In this document: one piece after another, positions 10,627-21,962 of the stretch
How the letters are laid out: every line of letters starts with the position of its first letter
How positions within the stretch are numbered: position 1 is the stretch's first letter
From: Pascua guehoae
Taxonomy: Eukaryota > Basidiomycota > Tremellomycetes > Trichosporonales > Trichosporonaceae
DNA length: 64,000 nt
Direction: 5' to 3'
Assembly (NCBI GenBank): GCA_001600415.1
Contig: BCJX01000004.1
Span: 1,883,064 to 1,947,063 of the forward strand
Made by a program: the position numbers and the translations under genes
The notes under the pieces: generated by a model
Seen by the model: only the letters and a program-made list of their open reading frames with translations
Database searches by the model: none
What the model was told of the DNA's origin: nothing

Positions 10627-12603
10627 TTAGAAGCCAAAGTTGCCCGAGTAGAACGAGATGGGGACCTGGCCGCCGAGGACGGCACTGGCCGTGTTGACCT
10701 TGCACACTGCGCGGCGGGCGTCGAGGGCGAGCGCGGTGGGTCCACAGACGGACACGCCGACGCCGGCGCCGTCAATGGACGAAGCGGCGACGTCGTCGCG
10801 GAGAATGTGTTCAATGTGGCTGCGGCCAAAGTGGAACGTGGCGCAGGCGGCGGCGTGGGTCGAGAGGCCGACGCTGGTGGCTAACTTGTCTGGGCTGGCT
10901 GGCATGTGGGCCTTTTCGTCGTGGTGGTCGTCGGTGCTTGACGACGAGCTGGACTCGTCCTTTGTGGTCACGTCCTCGGACGAGTCGTAGGGCGTGAGCG
11001 TCGAGGGCGTGCTGGCGTCGGACGCGTTGGGGCTCGCGTCCTTTTCGGTCTGGGGGTGGTGCTGCTCGGCGTCGGGCTCGGCCGAGGCGGGCGAACGGGT
11101 GACGTGGAAGTCGAGGTGGACTTTGAGGTTTCCCCTGCCGTTCTTGAGGGCCTCGTTGAGCTGGGGCGCAATCCACGACGCATAGTTGGTATGCCGGACG
11201 TTCCAGACGAGACGCACAGAGCTGACGGCCGACCGGCCCTTGCGGCTACTGCGGATAATGTCGAGGAGGTGCGAGAGGGCGTGGGTCACACCGGTGCCGC
11301 CGGCGATGAGGATGACCGAGTCAAAGTGGTTCATGCTGTGGGGCTCGCCGTACGGACCCTCAAAGTAGGTGCGGAAGCGGGTGACGTCGCCTTGCGTCTT
11401 GTCCATGAGGCGCTTTGTGAAACCCTGCTGCGCCTTGACAATGAAGACGACGTTGCCCGTCTCGTCGGGGACGTTGGCAATGGTGAACGGGTGCTGCTCG
11501 TAGCGGAGCAGCGCGACCTCGGGCATGATGAGGTAGCCGTGCTGGCCGGGGAACCAGCGGAGTCCGGGCCGGTGGAGGGTGAGGCGGACGACATCCTTGT
11601 GGATGACCTCTACGTCGGCGCAGTGCTCGGGCTTGTGCTTGGAGCGGTGCAGGGGCAGCGACCACCACTTGTTGATGACAAACAGGCGGGCGAGGCCGAC
11701 AAACCGGTCAAGCCCCCACAGGAAGAGCGCCGGCCAGATGTAGTACCTGAGGCGGGGCCAGTGGAAATAGCCGCCCACGAGGAACATCAGGACAAAGATG
11801 ATGTGGCTGATGAGGAAAAACTCGTACATGGCCGTGCGGACCCACTTGACCGACGTGAGGAGCACCAAGAGGAGACCAGTACCGGCAATGACGCCGTCGC
11901 GGAAAATGTCGGTTCCGGGGCCGTGCTTGCCGAGGCCCTTGTGGATCCAGCCAAAGATGTGCAGCGCCGCCGTGAGCCCGCACGTGCGGCCGGCGGCGCG
12001 GTGGAGAAAGTTGAGCTTTTCGTACGAGATACCCGTGAGCATGGACAGGACATTGTTGCGCCCCGCGAGGCCCACAATGAGCGGCGTCTGCGCAAACGAA
12101 ATCATGCCCATGGCGTTGGCATAGTCGAGCTTTTGGCCCGGGAAATGCCCCGCGCGGAATCCCAGAGCCAGCGTAATGGCAATGTACGCCATGGTCCAGA
12201 ACCACTCGGCGACCGTGCTGCGTGTGTAGATTGAAAGCGGAATGACCTGGTTGTAGGCGAGATTGTTGAGCGTCGTCCGCACAGCACGCGGAAGGTTGCG
12301 CACACCCCCATGCCGAGCCGCTGGCGCAGCCGTCGAGTTGGCGGCGCGCGCCCGGATGCCCTTGCGGCGGTAGTAGTACGAGCTGGCAATGTGCGCGGCG
12401 TATGCGATCATGCACAGGCCCACGGCACCGGCCACAGCCCACCAGAAGTACCAGAGGTGGTTGGCCGTCCAGATGCGTCGCGCAGCCTTCATAGCAGCCT
12501 TGGCTGGGTCGGCAGTGGTGGTACCATTCGCCGAGGCGGTACCATGCCCCGAGGCTTCGCCGTGCCCGCCACCTTCCCGAGCGAAGATGTGTGCGACACC
12601 CAT
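10627..12603 (-). CDS. Ferric reductase / NADPH oxidase-type flavocytochrome
   Basis: A single coding exon gives 658 residues. It is a membrane metalloreductase that would pass electrons from NADPH through FAD and two haems to external Fe(III) or Cu(II). A short N-terminal outer segment is followed by a first membrane helix near residues 40-65, then the ferric-reductase-like transmembrane domain (about 125-300) with His pairs expected to hold haem. The FAD-binding HPFTIAN motif is at about residue 371, a Gly-rich GGTGVTHAL nucleotide motif at about 435, and CGP near the C-terminus. A Ser/Asp/Thr-rich insert of about 70 residues (about 510-580) interrupts the NAD domain, as in many fungal Fre proteins. 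The longer open frame begins with GTG; the first ATG at 12603 lies one base after a good acceptor, so a 40-nt 5' UTR intron (12605-12644) is likely. Confidence 0.9.
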   Translation of the reverse strand: MGVAHIFAREGGGHGEASGHGTASANGTTTADPAKAAMKAARRIWTANHLWYFWWAVAGAVGLCMIAYAAHIASSYYYRRKGIRARAANSTAAPAARHGGVRNLPRAVRTTLNNLAYNQVIPLSIYTRSTVAEWFWTMAYIAITLALGFRAGHFPGQKLDYANAMGMISFAQTPLIVGLAGRNNVLSMLTGISYEKLNFLHRAAGRTCGLTAALHIFGWIHKGLGKHGPGTDIFRDGVIAGTGLLLVLLTSVKWVRTAMYEFFLISHIIFVLMFLVGGYFHWPRLRYYIWPALFLWGLDRFVGLARLFVINKWWSLPLHRSKHKPEHCADVEVIHKDVVRLTLHRPGLRWFPGQHGYLIMPEVALLRYEQHPFTIANVPDETGNVVFIVKAQQGFTKRLMDKTQGDVTRFRTYFEGPYGEPHSMNHFDSVILIAGGTGVTHALSHLLDIIRSSRKGRSAVSSVRLVWNVRHTNYASWIAPQLNEALKNGRGNLKVHLDFHVTRSPASAEPDAEQHHPQTEKDASPNASDASTPSTLTPYDSSEDVTTKDESSSSSSTDDHHDEKAHMPASPDKLATSVGLSTHAAACATFHFGRSHIEHILRDDVAASSIDGAGVGVSVCGPTALALDARRAVCKVNTASAVLGGQVPISFYSGNFGF

Positions 12604-12604
12604 G

Positions 12605-12644
12605 CTGGACAGAGTCAGAACGGGCACATGACGTTGGGGCTTAC
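12605..12644 (-). other. Putative 5' UTR intron of the ferric reductase gene
   Basis: GTAAGC donor, TCTGACTC branch motif and CCAG acceptor frame a 40-nt segment ending one base before the ATG. No in-frame upstream ATG precedes the donor, so it is best read as an untranslated-region intron. Confidence 0.55.
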
Positions 12645-12647
12645 CTT

Positions 12648-12704
12648 TTGATAGTGTTACTGGTCAATCGATAGAGTGGGGTTACTGGTCAACCGATATA
12701 GTGG
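12648..12704. promoter_or_regulatory. Duplicated GATA-containing element before the ferric reductase
   Basis: A 25-bp sequence (GTTACTGGTCAA.CGATA.AGTGG) is present twice in tandem at 12656-12680 and 12681-12704, preceded by another TGATAG at 12648-12653. Each copy has an HGATAR-like site or near match. Fungal iron regulators of the GATA class (SreA, Sfu1, Cir1) bind ATC..GATAA/HGATAR sites at reductive iron-uptake genes, so this is a candidate iron-responsive element. That role is inference. Confidence 0.4.
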
Positions 12705-15700
12705 TATTGCTTTTTCCAGAGTGGCCACTCGGACGAGTAGGTTTTGAAGAGAGTGAGGATGAGGAGCAACTTGGCCCAGTCGAGTCGTTATTATACCTCT
12801 TCCACGAAGGAGGGAGAGATGCAAGAGGCGCAGCAAGTCGCCCGCCTGCCCGCATGCAGAGCGCATGCAGCAGGCATTTTCCGTTGTCCTATCCCCCGTA
12901 TTGCACCGTCATTGCATCGTCGAGTGGATCCCCTCCGCCGCATTCGTTCGGGTCGACGGATGCGATGCCAACTTTTCTGGACAGGAACCGAGGCACCGAG
13001 GCACCGAGGATAAGCGCAGTACGTGATGTGCTAGAGCACACGGAAACCAAGCTAAATCGGCGACCTGTCTGACGTCGACGACGCCATCAGATCTCGCAGC
13101 CCCTGAGGTGACAGTGGAGTTGCTGCGGATCCAGCAATCTAATTGGGATGCGAGAAGGCATCGCTTACATGCTGGGCTTGATGGGCACATGCACCCCTGG
13201 ACGCTTTGCAGGATCAAGATGTGAACTACTGTAGTGCTGACCTGGGTGTTTATAATTAGCAAGGTCATCCTCAGTGGCCAGTGATGGTGGTGGATTGCTG
13301 ATGGGTTTCGGCCGGAGGTTTTATCAGATTGTTGAAAAAGGCACGCAAAGAACTGCACCCAGGGCAACGTCTCGGACTCGCTGGTCCGAAAAAAATGACC
13401 GCTTGCGTCAAATCATACGCAGTCACCTCCATCAAAAACCCGACAATGCATGCCTGCCGACCGGTTTCCAACGTTCCAACCCAGACGTCTACAAAGTTCA
13501 TGTCATGTTGTGGGGTTTCAGCCATTTTGGGGTCGCACACCTTGGCATCCGAGGCACAAGGGCGCGCTTTCATGTTCTTTTCAAGGGCCGCGAGTGAACC
13601 GCTAGAAGGCCTGGGCAAACCCACGGCTTCCAAACATCCGAGCCTATCAGCAGATTGAATAGTGACCATGGGCACGGGTGACGGCTCTGTCTCTGTGCGC
13701 TGGTCCATATGCATACAGGTGGAGCACAGGTGGAGCCGACCATAGTCCATCGAGGTCTGCAGTCTGACACGTAAGACATGGCACTGCACGATCGAGAGAT
13801 GGCGCCAGATGGCGTTGTGCGCCTGGAATGCATGCGGCATCTCGCGCGCCACCCATTTTACCCCCGACATGAGCCCTCGGTCGGAGCCAAAGTCGGGTAG
13901 TCGGGACACTGCACTAGTGTCAAATCAGTCCGCAGACGCAGACGCAGACGCACTCGAGAAACTCTGGACCACATCCACGGCGAGCTGCAGGCCGCACCAC
14001 CCGCCCGCCCACTGCGAAAATGTGAGCACCCACGGCAAGGTTTGCGAAACGCAACAACCCCGTTAACCTTATTACATACTTGTCTGGACCTTGAGCATAA
14101 TGCTGCGGACCCAGCCGCGCAATCGTAGACTGTACAGTAGTCACCTGAAGTCGTCATGTCGCCCAGGAACTGGTTGTCACAGCTGCCAACCCGCTGCGCA
14201 ATGCGGGCAGTCTGTGCATGTGCCGGTGGGGTCCAGACCTGAAACCCACTCCATCGGCGTCAGAACCGTCAACATCGTGCATGTGCCTGTTTGCAGAGCT
14301 TGTACGTTACGTAGGTTCCAGCAAGCCAAGATTGCGGCCGACGAATGCTGGAACCATCAAACCAGAATAGCCCTAGCCAAGACCCGGTTACAGCCAGCGG
14401 CCGACCTCGTGCAACAAGCTTGTTCGCTTGTTCATTGTTGGTGGACGGATCGACAGGCCCGCCAATGATGGCCTGATATCGTCTCTCGTCATTCACACGT
14501 TCTGTACCGGTACGCATGGTGCTTGTCAGATACTGCTACTGCTATGCGACACGGAGAGGTGTCGGACTTATACTGCTCCGGACACTGCTCCATCGCAGGA
14601 TGCTGGCCAATGACAACCACATCCACTCCACCGCCACCCAACCACTGAACCACAATTCTCGACGCCACGGCCGACAGGTTTCAATGACTCGGACGCCATT
14701 GGCAAAAGGTTTCACACCCAATATCCCAATGTCGCTTATCCACCATGCATGTCCTCGTCGCATCACAGGATCCCAGGGATGCAGCGCAATGGCTTGTCAC
14801 GCAGCTGCCCTTCATTCTCCCCCCTCCCCCCCTTTGTGGAGCGCCTACTGCAGCACTGGGCTTGTGACAGAAAAAAATTGTCGCTCCACGTTCGCACGTT
14901 CGTGGGGACACCGGGCCTGGCAATGTCACTCCTACTCCTACTCCCACCCCCACTTGGACTCCCGCACTCCCCGGTAGCCAACAGCGACACGAATGTAACG
15001 TCCGCGGGACTCGTAGTGATTCTCACACCAGTGCACTCCCGCATGCGTCGCATCACCATGAGCCGAGTATTGTCTCACTCTTCCCGACTAGTCTCGACCT
15101 TGGTACCTAGGGTCCACACCTTGCGTCCAGCCACGCTAGTGCCGCTGCGCCGCAGCGTACCATAGCACCGCGGTCAAGACGCTACGCATAGTCCAAGGCA
15201 GCGGGCAGTTCGCCGTTCAACACAGCATGAGACTTGGAACGACAACCAGGTGGCGCATGACGACTGATGTGCACGCATGCGGTGACCCCGCAGCTATTTC
15301 CATCGTCTCAGCGCCACTCGTGCTTCTGGACCCACGCAGGCTAACGAGCGGTCTATCAGTGTCGGTGGCGCACGTGCCAGAGTAACAAACGCAGGCGTGA
15401 GCATGCCTGCGTCCCTGCGCTGCGTCGGCTTTGTGTCAGAGGGTGTATCAGACTCGCAGTCACGGATCCTTGTACCCCAGAATACCCTGCCCCGCCGCGT
15501 TCCCCGTGGCGCTCGACGCCTAAACTCTCCTCTCTTTGGAATCCGCAGTCGTACACTCACTAGAGCACCCCACACACACCTGGTGGCAAGTGTCCAATGG
15601 CGTGTAGCGCATTATGCTCGCTGGTGATCTGGCTACCGGAGATGAAACTCTAAGTGCGGGCGTGCAAGTAGCCGAAAAACAGCTATCGATCACCGGCGGC

Positions 15701-17074
15701 TGTCGATGGCGGAAGCGAAGCCGGGTGTTGAGGAATGGTCAAGCCTGGGTGCATGTGGGTACAGTACACTCGACAGGTCCCGATTCCGCTCTCCGGCGTG
15801 TGCTTGGAGCAGCTCCACGAACCCAACTTTTACTCTTACTCTTCCAGGGCGGTTCTGAAAGAGAGCGGTGACGGTGACAACGGGGACGACGGTGCCTTGA
15901 CGATCCAACCTGACGAAACGCACATGAGACGGCCGAGACGTCGACGAAACACGATCCAGGCTGGCGGCCGATGGACGGGGCCAATCCGCCGTTGTGGCTA
16001 TGCCACAACCCGTGCTCGGCCGATACATATGATGTGCACCCGTAGTCTATATCGTCGAGGAAACCTTGACATGCTGTCCATGTGTGCGCATGTATGGTCA
16101 TGTCGTCAGTGTGACGCTTGTACCTCGAGCATGAGCTTGTGTCGCTGCATGGCAACCGTATTTCTGCCTGGTGGTGAGGACGGGTGGTCGTTGGTGAGAC
16201 TTTTGTGCCCAGCATGAGGTGCACAAGGTACGTGCCATGGACATTGTTTTGTCGAGCCATTGTGATTTGCTCAATGGTGCAATACACGACGGCGGGCGAT
16301 GCTGGGATATTACTCCGCCTGGGTGGTGCGGAGGACGTGTTGGTGGCCGTCGTCGAGACTTGCGCCAAGCAAGGCCAGATTGACAAGGTACGCGACAAGG
16401 CTATCGTTGTCGAATCATTGTGATTTTGCTTGGTGGTTTGTGGTACATTGCGCGATTGGCGATGTTGTTGGGTCAAATATGGCACAAGTTCCTGCGATTG
16501 GTAGAAAGGTAGACCACGTGCAGGATGAGGACTGTTGCTGGTGACGAGTGGGCAGTGACCCCAGTCTGGAGAGCTGGCATGTGCCACAGTTGAATGGAAA
16601 GAGGGACGTGCACACGCGAGCGGGCGAGAAGTAGTGCGAGTACTGAAAAGACTTGGCATGGCTGCAAGTCTGCCGCCACAGCCTAGACTGCCACTTTGCA
16701 TAGACACTCTACCGACCAATCCATGGTACAGTACGCACACTGGCAATCCCCGCTTGTTGCATCGTGCATTTCCTGACTGTGACCATCTAAATGCACCCTA
16801 CCCACACCCGAGCTAAAGGTGGAAGTCTCATAACTGACACACCTGATCTCTCTCCCCAAACACCACCCAGTACTTCACCATACGTCTCCAAACTTGGTCG
16901 CCATCCATATTGTCTCCCATTCCCTTCATCGCTCATAATATTGTATTCCTTGCTGTCATTTTCCTGATGTACGTGCCGGCCAACAAAGCATGAGCGGCCA
17001 CTGGACCAAAAACTGGCTTGAACCGCCGGACAATGTCGAGCCGTCGTAGAGGGCCGCCGGCCAAGGACCAAAAG
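12705..17074. other. 4.4-kb region without a supported gene
   Basis: Several open frames of 100-330 codons exist (for example minus strand 13271-13909 and 15739-16746), but their composition, the lack of domains and the lack of splice support argue against them. An imperfect roughly 160-bp direct repeat lies at about 16226-16480. The stretch may hold decayed genes. Confidence 0.45.
16226..16480. repeat. Imperfect ~160-bp direct repeat
   Basis: Copies start at about 16226 and 16385 with CAAGGTACG.G.CA.GG, then T.GTTTTGTCGA..CATTGTGATTT, then CGATG.TG further on. The spacing is about 160 bp. No coding function is evident. Confidence 0.5.
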
Positions 17075-17867
17075 TTACAAATGCCCCTCCCTCTCCCTCT
17101 CCCAGTGGTTTTCCGGGACATCGCGCATCATCTCCTCGAGGGGTGCTCCGTCCATAAGGTAACGCATGCGATCGCTCCCATCCAGTGCCGCCGTGTAGGC
17201 CAGCAGGAGGCGGTGGTAGGCGCGATTGTAGGCGCGATTGTACGCCTCCACCGCGTCCAGGACGACGCCCGTATCCGTGTCCGGCGAGTCTGCCAAGAAC
17301 ATGAGGAGCCCGTGGACGGCCCAGAGCGCGTTGAAAAGCCGGGTCTCGATTGCGCCGAGGGCGTCATTGGCGGCTTGGTAGGTTTTGTACTTTGCGAAAA
17401 AGTCGCGCGCCGTGCGGCCGAGGACGCGCCGGCGCGCCGCGCGGTGGCGGCTCTTGTGGCGCGTGGCAGCCTTGTACGTGTCGAGCGCGACTTGGGTGTC
17501 GTCAATTGCGCGCTCGAATGCTTCCAGTTCCGTGGTGTGAGCCTGGCATTCCCGGTCGAAGTCGCCCATTGCGCATGCAAAGCGGGTCACGATGTCGGAG
17601 TGCGCGTGCGTCCCCGCGTCAATGGCGGGGGAGCCGGGGAAAGCAAGGACCACGGTGGTGGGTCCTGCCCTGTCGACAAGGGTGGCGTTCTGGGACGGGA
17701 TGGGATCGGGTGTCAGGTCCACCGTGGTCGGGAGTATCGCTCCCAGAGGGGTGTCGGAGTTCGACGTTTTGTCCTGAAGAGTGAGCTCGATCACGCCATG
17801 ACGCCACCACCATCACACCCTCCCTCCTCACCTCGATGGCACCCGGGGGCGCACAGTTCTGTTCCAT
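17075..17867 (-). CDS. Orphan helical protein 1 (tandem cluster)
   Basis: Not recognised. Exon 1 (17867-17832, 12 codons) and exon 2 (17773-17075) join over a 58-nt intron with GTGAGG donor and TTCAG acceptor, phase 0, giving 244 residues. The open frame of exon 2 alone starts only with GTG, which supports the upstream exon. The first 60 residues are polar and the rest looks largely alpha-helical: a basic stretch around residues 110-125 (KSRHRAARRR), then helices with YKTYQAANDALGAIE and a duplicated AYNRAYNRAY motif. No signal peptide or membrane helix is clear. It heads a group of three same-strand genes (with 18512-19233 and 19780-21090), each about 220-400 residues, helical, and with an intron just after the start. 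Confidence 0.6.
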
Positions 17868-18511
17868 TGGTGTTGCGGCGGATCCTCAGAGTCTGGAGGG
17901 TGAGAAGGTGGGTTGTGGAGAATGGTGAGCGTGAGAAACGGGGGACAGTGTAATGAGAAGACGAGTAAAGCAGAATGGGGGACTAGGATGCGACACAATG
18001 CACGCAAACTTGCGTGTGTGCGTCCTCGTGCTCGCACTGCCCCAATTCTTCTTTGTCTTGTCACGCCGAGGTGCGACACGCCGTCACCATGCACCATCTC
18101 GAATGTCTGCATGTCTGCATAATTTATCTCTGTGATCGTTGCCTCCTTTTGCGTACCATTGGTGGTCACAAACCTCCCCACCTCCCACCTGTGATGCCTC
18201 CCCCACCTGTGATGGAGCGTCGTGTCCCAGACTTTTGTTCTTTTTGTGCCCTCTCCACCTGCGCTCCAACTGTTGGGTACTCGCTATTGACATGGATTGA
18301 CTACGGGTATATCGTTTTTCCTTGCTCTATTTCTTTTTGCTGAATACCTGAAGCCCAAAACCCCTTTCCTCATGCCATCTCCCATGTCGTGTGATCGTCC
18401 TGGTGGTCCTTTCTTCTCCATCGTTGGCGCCGAGTTGTGCGCAAAATCAAAGCGCCGTTTCCGCCGCCGCCCGACCGATACTTTGATGCCTAGCTCGAAA
18501 AGTCGGATCGT
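17868..18511. other. Intergenic spacer
   Basis: No gene seen. It contains the CT-rich 5' flank of orphan gene 1 and the 3' flank of orphan gene 2. Confidence 0.6.
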
Positions 18512-19233
18512 CTACGCACAAATGTTGCAAGTGCTGTCATGGTTGAGAATGCGTACGCGGTCGTCAAGGACACGGAGCATATCCTCGAGAAGCACGCGCT
18601 CACGGGGGCGCACCGCTTCGGACCGGGCCTGAATTCCCTCGAAGCGTTCCATGGCCAGAATGTATTGGATCCAGAAGCTGGCAACACCCGTGTACGTGGA
18701 AGTGAGGGGATGCACGTGTTCGAATGCCGACTTGCAGAGGGGGGAAATGAGGTCGAGAGCCTGGATGACGTTGTTGCAAGCCATGTCAACGATGCCCGGG
18801 TCAACGATGCCCGGGTCGCCAAGGTCCTCTTGGGCAGAGCGCAAGGAGCGTACGAACGTCTCGTGGTCGACCGCCAGCTCAATTTGAATCAGGTTGTTTA
18901 TCTTGTCAATCTCACGCTCGCGGAGACCCATCGTGTGTTCGAACACAAGCATGAGCCACTCATGGATGCTGAGGATGTGGGTAAGACTACGCAGGGCGCA
19001 ACCCGCACACGTTGCGGCCGAACAGGTCGCAATCGAGAGGTTGGCGATGGTGGTCTCGGAGGGATCCATCATAAGACGTATGACAATGTCGTGGACAATC
19101 GGATCGATGGCGCCAGAGACGCCGTAGTTCTTGTCTGTCAGCACGTCCCTTGACTCGCCACCGGTCTGCTCCTCGCCTCGGTACCATGTGCCCCAGACGA
19201 GACAGGTGTTGTAGTACTTACGTTGTGAGGCAT
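18512..19233 (-). CDS. Orphan helical protein 2 (tandem cluster)
   Basis: Not recognised. A 4-codon first exon (19233-19222) is followed by a GTAAGT donor. The preferred acceptor at 19166 gives exon 2 from 19165 to 18512, a 56-nt intron and 221 residues. An alternative acceptor 33 nt further downstream keeps the frame and gives a product 11 residues shorter. The protein is mostly helical with moderately hydrophobic stretches, eight Cys mostly in the first half (CSAATCAGCALR) and at the C-terminus (STCNICA), and a small internal repeat DPGIVDPGIVD. There is no signal peptide. A run of 10 C (coding strand) lies about 20 nt before the ATG. It shares gene structure and strand with its two neighbours, but sequence similarity between them is not obvious by eye. 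Confidence 0.6.
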
Positions 19234-19779
19234 TTCGATACGCTTGCAGGAAAGGGGGGGGGGAGAAGGTGTGAATGGAAAGTGTGAGATAGGAGAGAGG
19301 AAGAGTAAGAGTGATGAATGGAAAAGAAAATGGAACAGAGTGAAGAAATGGTTTGAAGAAGAGGGGTGAGGCATGTCATGGACAAGACGCATGCCGCACG
19401 CAGAGCACATTGAGCGCACAACGCCACATCACAACGTACACAACCCCAGCCCTGGGCCCAAACACGTGGCATGCTGGCTTTTTACATCCAGTGCTCCAGA
19501 ACCGTGGGGCGAGCATGTACAATTGTATCACAGTACATGTCGACTACCTGCATAGTGTCTCCCTGTATAAGCCTGTCCCGCTCGTTCCGAATATGTGCCG
19601 TTTTCTACAAACCTCGCCCTCTCTCCTGGTGTCGCTCGTCGTGTCCAGACTCGCGTCTCCTTCGCGGTATCCGTCTCGTCTCCATCTGCCGTACGGTCCT
19701 CGGGTGCTTGACGCGCATGTCGAGCTCGTGTCGCGTGTTTGATTTCAATCTCGTGAGGGGCCACTGGTGGCGTAACGCT
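19234..19779. other. Intergenic spacer
   Basis: No gene seen. It includes a GA-rich stretch (19253-19360) that is the CT-rich leader of orphan gene 2, with its C homopolymer at 19254-19263. Confidence 0.6.
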
Positions 19780-21090
19780 TCAGCCTGCCTCTGCGCGTTC
19801 CCCGAGTATTGACAGAACGCCTTGCGTGACCACAAAAATGCGCTCCGCTTCTTTATGAATGTCTAGCGCCCGTTTGCCGACGTGCATTGTTCGTTGAAAT
19901 ACGGCCACCAGCATTCGAAGTTCGCCCTTCTCGGCCGAGTGTTGGTCCACGATGCTTCTCTTCCTGGCTTGGGCCAAGGCAAGACGTGTCAGGAGGACGT
20001 CGATGGGGTCAGATCCCCCATTCTGTGCAGTGTCCGGGTTGTCCACGGCGTGTATGTACTCTGCTGATGCAAGTGCGTAGTCTTCAACACCACGCTCGTA
20101 GTTGTTGACACTGTACACATATCTGTCCACTATGCGCAACCATTTCTTGACAGTATGCGTGTGATCCTCGATTGTACGCATATGGTCGTCACACGCGCGT
20201 ATTAGATCCTCGGCGACGCAAATGCGACCTTCAGCGATCACAGAGCGGTCGGTCACGCCGCTGTTGGCCTTGGTCACCGCCCACTTGAACGCGTAATGCG
20301 CCCGCTTGCGGCCCCTCAGTGCCCGGTCGCGGTCGCTCTGAATGCGCTGCAGGCTATCTAGACCTTGCTCGAGCAACTCGCTGAGGTCCATTGGAGTAGG
20401 AGGAGCTTGAGCCGAGACCGACGGGCAGTCACCGGTCGGGGTGGCATCGACAGTCGGAGACGTAGGCGGCGTGCAACCCACGGGGGTGGAGACTAGGGTG
20501 GGAGAGGTAGGGCACGTGCTCGGCTCGAGTTCGGTAGGATTGACGCCATCGTCTGTGGACGACAACGGGGGTTGGCGAGGGGCAGAATGGGCGTCTTGCG
20601 ACTCGAGGACAACGGAACTGGGAGGCACATGGGCTGAGACGGAAGAGGAGCCGCCCGGGGGCGTAGTGCCGGTAGTCGGAGAGGTAGGGGGCTCGAGCTG
20701 GACGGCCTTGACATGGTCGCTGGATGACAAGGGGTGTTCGCCAGGGGCAGAAAGGGCCTTATCCGCAGCATCGGCGCTGAGCGTATCGTCACCCGCGGCA
20801 GGATCAATCTGCAGCGTCAGCACCTTCCTCCGACTGCACCACCCTGCCTACCTTGTTCGCCTCCTGTGCGCGCGACGAAGGGCTCGTAGTGTGGACAGTG
20901 TTACTCGACGATGTGCGTCTGCGGCGGTCACCGTCGTCGGCTCTGTTATTGCGCATGGTGCGCGCCGCCGAGTTGCGGGCGTGCTGTGAGTCAGTACCTG
21001 AGTGTGTACTCTATGTCGCCACGACCTTCCTCGCATCCGCAAACTTACCTTTTTCGCCTTTGCCTTGGGCTTTGTTTTTCCTTTGGGCAT
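19780..21090 (-). CDS. Orphan protein 3 with coiled-coil-like C-terminal half (tandem cluster)
   Basis: Not recognised. Three exons (21090-21049, 20983-20852, 20808-19780) join over introns of 65 and 43 nt, both phase 0 with CTGAC near the acceptor, giving 400 residues. The N-terminus is very basic (MPKGKTKPKAKAKK). Residues about 15-200 are Ser/Thr/Pro-rich and look disordered, with two loosely repeated blocks around TPPTSPT and SVSA. Residues about 200-400 form long amphipathic helices (SELLEQGLDSLQRIQSDRD, NNYERGVEDYALASAEY). No signal peptide or membrane helix is seen. It is the first transcribed of three same-strand orphan genes; the basic start could bind nucleic acid or acidic membranes, which is speculation. 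Confidence 0.65.
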
Positions 21091-21962
21091 GCTTGGACCA
21101 GGTGGGCGAGGTGAAGACCTCCTCGTTTCTGCTGATGAGAAACGCTATCGGGTCGATGTGTGAAATGAAAGGTGAGGCTAACGAAGAGAGAAGGTGGATG
21201 AGGGAGTGAGTAATGTCAAGAGAATGTTGGCGAGGAAAGTGACAGACAAGAAGGAAGATGATCAAGGATCGGCGAGGATCTGCATCCGAAACGTATTCAT
21301 ATTCCATGTTCGGGGGCCCAAACATTGCCAACGTCTTCCTTCCTCCAGTGGCCGGTGAATAGTGAGCGACTGGCTACTGACTTTCTGATGCTGAATCGCA
21401 AATGTACTAACCACAGTGCCCCCTCACGCACATCGAGCGCCTGCAAAGTATCATATCCCTCCATAGGGGCTCGTCCCGCTCGTTGAATCCACACGCTCAT
21501 TCCGTATCGCATCGTCGTGTACAGGTGCATCCGGAAGCCTTGAGACTGCCACTTTGAGCTCGGTCCAGTCGAAGTTGGGCATGGGCATCCTCTAGACAAA
21601 GCAATGTCACAGCAATTGGACATGCCGCTGTTTCCTGCTTGTTGTATCCCATATGTTCTGCGCGCCTCCCTCTATATGGACTTTCCGCGTGCTTGAGCTT
21701 ATAATGTGGTAGTATCACGACTTTTCGGACACACCTGTAGTCTACATCAACCGACGCCCCGTCCCGGCGAATAGTGGCTGCTCGCGACGGGCTCTTGTCC
21801 ATATTCTCCGCCTCCATCAACCGACCATCTCGTCCGTCGGCGTCAGTTGCTCGACACGTTCATCGACTTCATGACCACCATCTACACCACCATGTTACTA
21901 ACTCCCACCAAGCTCAACCCGCACACAACCAAAGCCCACCCGAAACCAAAAGAGAATCCAAG
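21091..21962. other. Intergenic region
   Basis: No gene seen. An inverted fragment of the dispersed element (GAGACTGCCACTTTGAGCTCGG) lies at about 21539-21562 and a second related motif (CACACCTGTAGTCTACA) at about 21730. Confidence 0.5.

Noticed and set aside
11056..12234. 392-codon plus-strand open frame
   Set aside because: Antisense shadow of the ferric reductase gene, which carries clear FAD and NADPH motifs on the other strand.
13271..13909. 212-codon minus-strand open frame with fairly protein-like composition
   Set aside because: No ATG context, domain, splice sites or neighbouring exon supports it. It could be a relic, but I cannot show it.
15739..16746. 335-codon minus-strand open frame
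   Set aside because: It runs over a direct repeat and has irregular composition with no domain. The start region overlaps non-coding-looking sequence.
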